Assembly: GCF_019649055.1 (NCBI RefSeq)
Contig: NW_026570290.1
Location: 434,001-498,000 of the forward strand
DNA length: 64,000 nt
Source of the DNA: Paramacrobiotus metropolitanus
Taxonomy: Eukaryota > Tardigrada > Eutardigrada > Parachela > Macrobiotidae
Reading direction: 5' to 3'
The notes under the pieces were generated by a model. That model had not been told where the DNA came from, did not search any database, and saw only the letters and a list, made by a program, of their open reading frames with translations. Of this stretch, positions 41,963-49,439 are shown piece after piece. A program made the position numbers and the translations under genes. The first letter of the stretch is position 1; every line of letters starts with the position of its first letter.

Positions 41963-44057
41963 GTTGCTGAGATTCCCAAAACAAGTGAAAAAGAGGTACA
42001 AACCATTACCGCGCTGCAAGGTCATCAGAGACTGGAACGAACTAAGTACGGCCACAGTTCGTATCGTCAACCTGCAAGGCGACGAAGAAGAAGAGGATGA
42101 CTCAAATCTGCAGCTACGGAATAAGCAGTTAAAAGATCCCCATCTGGCAATGATAATAGATGAATTGGAACATCTGCCAGATGCGGAAACAAGATCGAAA
42201 TTTGAAGTGCACTACCAGTTATGGAACGGCATATTATACCGAGTCAAGGATAAAAATGGGAGACTCGAAAGGTCATATGTGGTACCGCTGTCAATGCGAA
42301 GAGCGATAATCCACGCATTGCACGATGAGAAGGCAGCAGGACATTTAGGATTTGAGAAGACATTGACAGCGATTCGACTCCGATATTACTGGGACAGGAT
42401 GAGTACAGATGTGAAGAATTACATACTCGCCTGTCAAGGATGTCAGTTTCGTAAAACACCGAGGAAATGCCCACCTGGAAAATTGCAAGAGATTAAGGTT
42501 GGACATCCGTTCTTCCGAGTATATGCTGACTTGAAAGGACCTTTGTTACCGACCAAGAAACGGGGATATAAGTACATAGCGGTGTTTACTGACCAACTGA
42601 CGAAATATGTGATTGCGGTACCAATGAAAACGGCGACGGCTAAAGAGTTTGCTAAAGTGTTCGTGAAGCACGTGATACTGGTGCACGGAGCACCGCACAT
42701 CCTTCATACGGATCGCGGACGACACTTTACAGCTGAAGTATTGGCAAAGGTCACCAATGTGTTTAAAATTAAACACACATTTGGAACGGCGTATCACCCA
42801 GAAGGTCAAGGCCAAGTGGAGAGACAGATGCAGACGATTGCTGATGGCTTGGCGCAATATCTAAAAGCGGGAAATGAGCGAAAGTTTAACAAGTACCTCC
42901 CGTATGTCATTTCAGCGATGAACAGAGTCGTACACGCCACAACGGGATATTCAGCATACTATATGCTACACGGCAGAGAAATGACAATGCCGGAAGATGT
43001 GGTTACAAAAACGAATATACCCGATGATTATGGGACTCCAGACGAATGGGTGGAGACCATGAAGAAGAACTTGACCTTTGCAGAAGAAGTGGCACGGTGT
43101 AATATTAAAGACGCTTACGAGAAGAACGCGGAGATTTACAACAAGAAGAAGTCTGAGCCGAACTTTAAAGTGGGAGATTTTGTATTGATAAGGCTACCAA
43201 AGGATACGAAACAAGGAAAAAAAGAAAACCAATCGGACTTTAAGTCGAAATACGATAAAGTGTGGAAAATTCTCAGTTTCCCGCGACCAAACGAAGCCGA
43301 GGTCATTGAACAGAATCCGAAGAAAGAAGCAGACCTAAAAGTAGTTTCCATTGATCGCTTGAAACCATGGCATCCGCCATTACCCGACGAGAAAAATTCG
43401 CAACGAACGTTGAACGAAAAAGAAACGGAAGAAGCCGAGCATGCTTCGAAAAATGGTACCAATCAATTTTTCGAACCACCTCTGCTACCTGAAATGGAGA
43501 ATGTCAGTGGAAAAGAAGACGAACCAGAGCGGAGCCCGAAAAATGACTCAGCCACGCAACAGAAGCCATTTTTCGAACCACCTCTGCTACCCGAAATGGA
43601 AGAAGGTCAAACGAATGGGTTGAACGGAGATAAACCGAAACAGAAGCGAGGAAGGAAAAGGAAAGAGGACAAAGACTTTGAAACTGCAGTCACAATTAAG
43701 TTGAACGCGGAAGCTGGTAATTTGGCAGAAAGGTCATTCGAAAAAGATACCGAAACGAGCACCAAAGTACCAGAGCGTTCCTCCAAAAAGGACTTGCAAC
43801 AATCCTTTTTCGACCCACGCACTGCTACCGGCAATGAGAATGACCTCATAGAAAAGCGGAAAGAGGAAATAGAGGCGGTCAAATCAAAAGCTGAACAATT
43901 GGGCCGCGATATAGCGAAAGCAATCAATGAACGAAAGGTTAAACAGAAGAAGAAGAAACCAACTCCTACGGAATTACTAACCCGTAAAGGCGAACCTGAG
44001 GATGCAGCCGAAAAAGAACTTCTTGATCGGATAACTAAAGGACGCGAAAACAAATAA
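41850..44057 (+). CDS. int: Integrase ORF with repeat-bearing C-terminal extension
   Basis: An ATG at 41850, with TAG directly before it, opens 735 codons. Near residues 150-203 it has the HHCC zinc motif (IIHALHDEKAAGHLGF, ILACQGCQF). The DDE core lies at about 213-350: Asp in YADLKGP, Asp in HTDRGRHF, Glu in EGQGQVERQ. A GPF-less tail follows, with YNKKKSEPNFKVGDFVLIRL and SIDRLKPWHPP, typical of gypsy integrase C-termini. The last 200 residues carry FFEPPLLPEM repeats and basic, disordered sequence. Because the frame opens only at 41850, expression needs a shift inside the 113-nt overlap or internal initiation. Confidence 0.88.
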   Translation: MPESKMERSLDSMKQRRREMTFWETDKVTQALNECPIKLLRFPKQVKKRYKPLPRCKVIRDWNELSTATVRIVNLQGDEEEEDDSNLQLRNKQLKDPHLAMIIDELEHLPDAETRSKFEVHYQLWNGILYRVKDKNGRLERSYVVPLSMRRAIIHALHDEKAAGHLGFEKTLTAIRLRYYWDRMSTDVKNYILACQGCQFRKTPRKCPPGKLQEIKVGHPFFRVYADLKGPLLPTKKRGYKYIAVFTDQLTKYVIAVPMKTATAKEFAKVFVKHVILVHGAPHILHTDRGRHFTAEVLAKVTNVFKIKHTFGTAYHPEGQGQVERQMQTIADGLAQYLKAGNERKFNKYLPYVISAMNRVVHATTGYSAYYMLHGREMTMPEDVVTKTNIPDDYGTPDEWVETMKKNLTFAEEVARCNIKDAYEKNAEIYNKKKSEPNFKVGDFVLIRLPKDTKQGKKENQSDFKSKYDKVWKILSFPRPNEAEVIEQNPKKEADLKVVSIDRLKPWHPPLPDEKNSQRTLNEKETEEAEHASKNGTNQFFEPPLLPEMENVSGKEDEPERSPKNDSATQQKPFFEPPLLPEMEEGQTNGLNGDKPKQKRGRKRKEDKDFETAVTIKLNAEAGNLAERSFEKDTETSTKVPERSSKKDLQQSFFDPRTATGNENDLIEKRKEEIEAVKSKAEQLGRDIAKAINERKVKQKKKKPTPTELLTRKGEPEDAAEKELLDRITKGRENK

Positions 44058-44185
44058 CCCACATAAATATGATTAAGGAGATTTTCGGCAATAAAAATAG
44101 AAGTTGGGAAGGTGTAAAAGAAAGGTCATCACCGCGCAAAAAGTTAACCTTAATTGTTTCATTTTATAGAAGGTAAGCACAGTTA
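44058..44185 (+). other. Short untranslated gap between integrase and ORF6
   Basis: A 128-bp AT-rich spacer with one AAAGGTCATC motif near 44121. It breaks the chain of overlapping frames, so ORF6 is probably translated from its own ATG on a spliced or separate RNA. Confidence 0.4.
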
Positions 44186-46438
44186 ATGGAAAGATTGGAA
44201 CGGCAAAACTCGGATAATTCAGACTCGGAAAGTATTGGAAACCCACTAAAAGCATCAACACCTATAAGAATGGAAGGTGAATATGGCTATGACACTTCAT
44301 ATGGTGAAGGATCGACGTCATCAGCGGGAACGGCCCAGAATGAACCCGGAACAGTTCAAGGAGGCTACTACGGCAGTCCAGGGTATTATGTGTATCACGA
44401 TCCAGGACAGCAGACGAGCTACCAGGATACGGTTAACTGGGTGCACCACGGCTCACCTGCCGGAACCCAGTATTCGGGACAAGCAACGGTCGCCGCCCCT
44501 TATCAACCGTATCCGGGATCATATACTCCACCGATGGGACCGCCACAAGCGATGATGGGACCGGCCAGAATGTTGATGCCGCCACCGCAACAGACCACAC
44601 CGAGTCGATTTATGGGACATGGTGGATTCAGCGGAACTTCACCGCGATCACAAAGGTCATCTCCGATACTACCGCCTTTTCCGGAGACCGGAGGCTTGGC
44701 ACTATCGGACATAGGAGCGCCTCGTATGAGGACACCGCAGCAACTGGGTGTGCAGCGTCTACATCGCAATTCGCCAAACAGAGGAAATAGGCGACCGAGA
44801 GGAATTCTACCGTCACTGGGGCCTAACTTGGACGAGACTGGACCAGACGGATTACGGCTTACGCCCCCAGGTGAACCGTCGATACATGCATACGCACCGA
44901 AGCTTCCTTTGGATCTGAGAGAGGACGATGCACGCTTAAATATCATTCCGGATAAGAACGACGAACTGACAGAAAAGGATTTAGAAGCTATCCGGGAATT
45001 AAACCGAAAGTGTCGTGAACTTTACCGAATTCATATGCGAGTTGAAGATGAACACGCATGGTATGGAAAGCTGATTAGTCTGGAAGCTGTCATCAAACCA
45101 TGTCATATCGCGCTGAAGGAAAAAACGAAACTGATCGAAAAAGAGCGCAGGGAATACGCGATAAAAGTTGCATCGATGTGGCAATACCACCCGTCGCTAA
45201 ACGGTAGACCATGGCCTTCGACTATCGAGAAGATTCTTAGGTACCTTAAAGTGTTCCCGGAAGTGAGACAGATGCCGACTACCAGCGCCGAGGGACCATC
45301 TAAATCCATGGTTGAAAAAGACGCCCCAGTCGACGAAATGACAGACGAGGACCTTTTGGCAACAAAGCAGAAGATTGATGCCGTATTAACACAACGAGCA
45401 GAAAGGTCACGGGCTAGCTCGGTTGCAGGATCAGGACGTGGACGCACTAGTTCGGTCACAGAACCATCCAGTGGCACCACGAAGAGTGGAAAAAGAGTGA
45501 GATCACCGACGACAAGCCCAAAAGAAACCGATAAGAAAGGGCAGCGAACAAAGAAGCCCACAGAAAGTAAAGCAACGCCAGCTGAGCCGGTAAAGCCACA
45601 GGCCCCGATTCCAGTGGGTAGAAAGAGTGTACCACCCACGCCGAAAGGAACGGAAGGTCAGATTCGATTCCCAAAGTGTAGAAGTTTCACGGCCAAGTAC
45701 ACTGGGGAAGATCATAGAGAACGAAAGGTCACTGCACGAATAGTCGATAAGAAAACGAACAAAGAGATTGACTCGTATAATCCCCTCGCGGATAGGTCAG
45801 TCAAGGATGCCATTGGAAAAGAGTCAAAAACGATAGTCAATGAGGCGCTACAGTTTATTCCTCCAGAAGAACGTCATAACCCAAGAGTTATCGTTCAGAT
45901 GATGAAGCACGTGGTATCTAAAATCGCAACCGAAGAGGATGCATGGATCCGTATCAAAGTGGGCACAGATGATGACCACTTGGCATATACATATACAACG
46001 GATGGCAAACTGTTGATCAAAGAGAGAACTCGCTCAAAACCGACGGCGGATCCAGACCCGAAGAAACGATCGTCAGATGATTATGAGTCGGTCCTGAGAT
46101 ATACAGATGCGACAAGCAGAAAGGTCACCCTCAGACTTTTCGGTGGTAATGGAGAAGCTGTGGAAACCATAACTGCAGTGATAGTCGATCCAATAACAGG
46201 AGACCCGGTTCCATATGCCCCATGGGATGTGTCAGAAGAGAGCGCCCGAAACGCGAATCAGGCAGCGATTGAGCAGTTATGGGATCTGATACCTGAGAGC
46301 GACCGAACAGACGCTCGTGGTTCAAGCGAGTACACTGATCAGCATGATGCGGCATCGAGCGGAAATCGATGGAGCACATTTCCGACTCACAAGACGAATG
46401 GAAGACGGATCGTACAAAACGGTATTTTACGACGCTAA
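44186..46438 (+). CDS. ORF6, prion-like N-terminus and duplicated unknown domain
   Basis: ATG-initiated, 750 aa. Residues about 30-180 are rich in Tyr, Gly, Pro, Gln and Ser (YGYDTSYGEGS, GGYYGSPGYYVYHDPGQQ), a low-complexity composition like phase-separating RNA-binding proteins. Residues about 250-370 form a helical region. The C-terminal half has an internal duplication: the first unit (ARIVDKKTNKEIDSYNP, FIPPEERHNPR) is matched by a second (AVIVDPITGDPVPYAP, LIPESDRTDAR). The second unit appears to continue in ORF7 by a +1 shift. No known family was recognised and I saw no transmembrane or signal segment. Confidence 0.6.
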   Translation: MERLERQNSDNSDSESIGNPLKASTPIRMEGEYGYDTSYGEGSTSSAGTAQNEPGTVQGGYYGSPGYYVYHDPGQQTSYQDTVNWVHHGSPAGTQYSGQATVAAPYQPYPGSYTPPMGPPQAMMGPARMLMPPPQQTTPSRFMGHGGFSGTSPRSQRSSPILPPFPETGGLALSDIGAPRMRTPQQLGVQRLHRNSPNRGNRRPRGILPSLGPNLDETGPDGLRLTPPGEPSIHAYAPKLPLDLREDDARLNIIPDKNDELTEKDLEAIRELNRKCRELYRIHMRVEDEHAWYGKLISLEAVIKPCHIALKEKTKLIEKERREYAIKVASMWQYHPSLNGRPWPSTIEKILRYLKVFPEVRQMPTTSAEGPSKSMVEKDAPVDEMTDEDLLATKQKIDAVLTQRAERSRASSVAGSGRGRTSSVTEPSSGTTKSGKRVRSPTTSPKETDKKGQRTKKPTESKATPAEPVKPQAPIPVGRKSVPPTPKGTEGQIRFPKCRSFTAKYTGEDHRERKVTARIVDKKTNKEIDSYNPLADRSVKDAIGKESKTIVNEALQFIPPEERHNPRVIVQMMKHVVSKIATEEDAWIRIKVGTDDDHLAYTYTTDGKLLIKERTRSKPTADPDPKKRSSDDYESVLRYTDATSRKVTLRLFGGNGEAVETITAVIVDPITGDPVPYAPWDVSEESARNANQAAIEQLWDLIPESDRTDARGSSEYTDQHDAASSGNRWSTFPTHKTNGRRIVQNGILRR

Positions 46439-48485
46439 GAAGAACCCTTTGTGGGAGGTCGCCTCACAGGGATCTCCGAAAGAGACAAGACACTTGGAAA
46501 TTCATCCCCCGGCACAAGAAGGCGGAGCCGGAGAGACGGAAGAGGCGCCGGGCACGTCGGCAAATCTAACTGAAACCGGAGGGGCAAGACGTTCTCTACA
46601 AAGAGTGTTAGAGATTGCCCAGGGAAGTCATGAGCACCTTCAGTGTGATGAACCAAACTGTGGCTATTGTAATCCACCTGGAGACGACGAACCAGAGTCG
46701 GAAGACGAGGACCCACCTGAGGAAGAAGGCTCAGACGAAGAAACGGCCGACAAGCATAAAAAGCCCTTAAAGGTCAAGCCCTCAAAAGTCAAACCGAGAA
46801 AAGCGCCCAGATTGGAAGAGGCCATGAACCGCGACAAGGTTAAGAAAGGCGATTTTCTCAAGAAACGACGGGAGGAAGAAGATAAGAAGAAACAACAGGA
46901 GGAAGAAGATAAGAAGAAAAAGAGCGGTGATGAAAGCGATAGCACAAGCACCGGAAAGAAGAAAAAAGATGAACCAGCGTCTCATGATGTCGAGATATTG
47001 GACGAGTCAGTTGGCGAAGTTGAAGAAAGGTCATCGACACCTACGAAGTCAAAGAAAGTCATCCAATCAGCTACATCAAAAGCAAAGGTCACTGAGCCCG
47101 AGTCGCCAAAACCCAGAGCAAAGGTCATCGCAGTGAAACAAGCTGTCCCCATTGTAATGTCCGCATCCACGATAAAAGAGCGTAAGGCCAAACAAGGTCG
47201 TGAGAAAGCGAAACGGGAGACGTCGCTTGAATCGGAGGCATCGGAAGCGAGTCTACCGAGCACTTCGACAGTCAGTGCGAGGTCGTATACGGATTCGAAG
47301 ACAACCCGGTCAAGGACCACAGAACCAAGAAGCCTAGCGGAGGCCTTGGATAAAGGGCAAAAAGCAAAGAGCGAGCCCGTTAAGACGAAAGGAAAGGTCA
47401 AAACAGCCATGAAAGTTGATGCAATGGCAATGATCAATTACGCTGAACCAGATGGAGAGAGTGAATTGGACTTTACAGAAGATGAGGAATTTGATGATCC
47501 GGACGATGACAGTTTGACCACGGTCGATGACATCATCAACGCGTATAATGGAGCTGAGAAAAATTTCACACGGATAAGAACAGCATCGGTGACATCGAAA
47601 TTTAAAGCAGGCTTGAAGACATATCTCAAGAAACAGCGTCGTAGCTTTACTAAACAGAAGTTCGACGTCGTACTGGAATTCGCACGGAACGCAGGAAAAC
47701 TTATCCAGAAGCACCCGAGTTTCTCGTATGAGGCCAAGTTGTTCAGACCAGCCAGTTCGGATAAGGCGCTGACAACTCCGAATGAAGCGGTCCCAATGCG
47801 AGTGGAAAGGGCAATCGCGGGAATGACAAGCCCATTAGGATCAACGAGTCACCGGATTAGCCAATACATCAACGCAGTTTGGAACGACGGAAATGGAATG
47901 ATAAAGGAGATCGACACGGCAACCGAACGCGTATTGCCAAAGTTGATTAAACAGAACGTCCTTGCCACGACAAACGCAAATAAAGGACACCCGATCCGAT
48001 ACACGAGAGTTGGTCTAATACCACCGGAAAGACAGATCCACTGTAATATGTCCGACAGTCAGGATATGGAAAAGGTTACAGTTTCATCGAAGACAAAAGG
48101 CCCAATGGACTCGGAATCGGGAAGTGATGACGATACTACAACAACGGCTCCTTCTGGACCTGTGACAGAAAAAGGCGAACAGCCGAAAGGTCAAGAGACA
48201 TCTGGAACTACCGCAGAAGATCAACCGAAAGGTCATGAGACTTCAGATAAACGGGAGAAAGAAAAGGTCATGCTCCCGATGGATAAGGCAGCGGCAGAAG
48301 CTGAAGCGGATTCGGCGCGCCAGGTGTTTCACAAATCACTGTTCATACCATTAAAGGACGTCTTTGAGAAGGAACGATCGAAGTCGGTCGGCGATTTAAA
48401 GGTCAAGAGACTTTGCCACAGGAGGAGAAGAAGACAGCCGAACCAAAATCGGCGGGGTCATCATCAGGATCACTGGCAAAGCTGA
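46317..48485 (+). CDS. ORF7, highly charged protein continuing the ORF6 domain
   Basis: 722 codons from a GTG; first ATG at 46344; the frame is open from 46290. The first 50 residues (SMMRHRAEIDGAHFRL, KNPLWEV) align with the part of the ORF6 domain that follows IPPEERHNPR there (QMMKHVVSKIATEEDAWIRI), so ORF6 and ORF7 are probably one protein joined by +1 frameshifting in 46305-46345. The middle is long Lys/Glu tracts (KKRREEEDKKKQQEEEDKK). A less charged, possibly folded part lies at about 390-590. It ends beyond a -1 slippery heptamer at 48395-48401 that leads into ORF8. Function unknown. Confidence 0.55.
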   Translation: MVQASTLISMMRHRAEIDGAHFRLTRRMEDGSYKTVFYDAKKNPLWEVASQGSPKETRHLEIHPPAQEGGAGETEEAPGTSANLTETGGARRSLQRVLEIAQGSHEHLQCDEPNCGYCNPPGDDEPESEDEDPPEEEGSDEETADKHKKPLKVKPSKVKPRKAPRLEEAMNRDKVKKGDFLKKRREEEDKKKQQEEEDKKKKSGDESDSTSTGKKKKDEPASHDVEILDESVGEVEERSSTPTKSKKVIQSATSKAKVTEPESPKPRAKVIAVKQAVPIVMSASTIKERKAKQGREKAKRETSLESEASEASLPSTSTVSARSYTDSKTTRSRTTEPRSLAEALDKGQKAKSEPVKTKGKVKTAMKVDAMAMINYAEPDGESELDFTEDEEFDDPDDDSLTTVDDIINAYNGAEKNFTRIRTASVTSKFKAGLKTYLKKQRRSFTKQKFDVVLEFARNAGKLIQKHPSFSYEAKLFRPASSDKALTTPNEAVPMRVERAIAGMTSPLGSTSHRISQYINAVWNDGNGMIKEIDTATERVLPKLIKQNVLATTNANKGHPIRYTRVGLIPPERQIHCNMSDSQDMEKVTVSSKTKGPMDSESGSDDDTTTTAPSGPVTEKGEQPKGQETSGTTAEDQPKGHETSDKREKEKVMLPMDKAAAEAEADSARQVFHKSLFIPLKDVFEKERSKSVGDLKVKRLCHRRRRRQPNQNRRGHHQDHWQS
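48395..48401 (+). promoter_or_regulatory. Candidate -1 ribosomal frameshift site TTTAAAG
   Basis: In the ORF7 frame the bases read GAT TTA AAG, so T TTA AAG fits the canonical X XXY YYZ heptamer. ORF8 is in the -1 frame, is open across this site, and has no ATG for its first 53 codons. A downstream stimulatory structure was not determined. Confidence 0.55.
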
Positions 48486-48925
48486 GGATCGACGAGACAG
48501 CGACGGCTGACCAAACGGACTCGACATCCTCCCAGAAAAGTAGCGGTACACCGGCAAAGGAGGCTACAGATTACATGTTAGGGCCGGCATTGGACGTGAA
48601 TAATCGTACATGGAACGAAGTCCAGAACGCACTCCAGATTATTCGGGAGAAAGAAATGCTTGGGACAGACCTGAAAAGACAAGTGGCGATAAATACGAAC
48701 GGAAGGTCGTCACTTAATATGACTGAACGGGCTCTGAAACGAGCATATAAGGAAGGAAAGTTGGGATGTAAATACAACAAGGACAACAAAGTCGTCTACT
48801 ACCTTCCGAAACAGGGCACGGAACGAACGCCCAGACTGAAAATGGAACTGGAGGCCTGGAAGATAGCCATTACAGATGTGAGCTCTGGACGCCATTGGCG
48901 GTACCAATGGCGCGTCATGGAATGA
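48413..48925 (+). CDS. ORF8, possible winged-helix protein expressed by frameshift
   Basis: 170 codons from a TTG; first ATG at 48572. The C-terminal half contains NMTERALKRAYKEGKLGCKY followed by a short strand (KVVYYLP), a helix-strand arrangement resembling a winged helix. A similar motif follows at once in the next frame (DKEWIKNAVEALIVDEV, then a DFKPY strand). Lack of an early ATG and the -1 relation to ORF7 suggest it is the C-terminus of an ORF6-7-8 polyprotein. No family match. Confidence 0.5.
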   Translation: MPQEEKKTAEPKSAGSSSGSLAKLRIDETATADQTDSTSSQKSSGTPAKEATDYMLGPALDVNNRTWNEVQNALQIIREKEMLGTDLKRQVAINTNGRSSLNMTERALKRAYKEGKLGCKYNKDNKVVYYLPKQGTERTPRLKMELEAWKIAITDVSSGRHWRYQWRVME

Positions 48926-49100
48926 CCTTTCGAACTTCATGGCCGTCAATTATGAATTGGGAGAGCTGAATATTGAAAGCGATAAAGAGTGGATTAAGAA
49001 TGCCGTCGAAGCCTTGATCGTAGATGAAGTGCTTCATGTTAAGCCAGATGGCCGAATCGATTTCAAGCCGTATAAACCATCGACGAAAGAATCCGAGTGA
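48890..49100 (+). CDS. ORF8b, short frame continuing ORF8 (+1)
   Basis: A frame open from about 48890 to TGA at 49098-49100, with an ATG at 48939 (MAVNYELGELN). It lies +1 to ORF8 and overlaps its end. The content looks like a second winged-helix-like unit paralogous to the end of ORF8. It was missed by length filters; keeping similarity to ORF8 is the argument that it is coding. Confidence 0.45.
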
Positions 49101-49439
49101 ATTATCGGGTGTAATATGCAGCGAGTAATGAACCCTGCATATTACAGAAAAAGCATAAAATAATTTAAAACGAAAGAGAAAAGTGTTACGAAAGGTCAAC
49201 TGAAAGCAGTACTAGGACTAATAGAAAAGGTCACAGTAGTCAGAGAGTACTGATAACGTGAGAAAGGTCACCACGTTACAGTGATAGAAAAGGCAGCAGG
49301 AGCTAGGAAAGTCTCAGCTCAGTAACGGAATAGGCGTAAAAATGATAGAAAAGCCTTGATATGGATAGGAAATGGAAAGGATTAACGTGGAGAAGTTAAT
49401 ATGACGGATTGTTTTATAATTACAGATTGAAGCGGAAAA
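49101..49439 (+). ncRNA. Untranslated hairpin string between ORF8b and ORF9
   Basis: Successive perfect stems: GTAATATGCAG/CTGCATATTAC (49111-49121 with 49135-49145), CAGTACT/AGTACTG (49207-49213 with 49246-49252), TAACGTG/CACGTTA (49254-49260 with 49272-49278), GAGCT/AGCTC (49300-49304 with 49316-49320), ATTAAC/GTTAAT (49381-49386 with 49395-49400). The third loop is exactly AGAAAGGTCAC, presenting the swarm motif single-stranded. It may act in ORF9 translation, splicing or packaging. Confidence 0.6.

Noticed and set aside
46664-46985. Phe/Ser-rich minus-strand frames opposite ORF7
   Set aside because: Complement of Lys/Glu codon runs; no independent evidence of coding.
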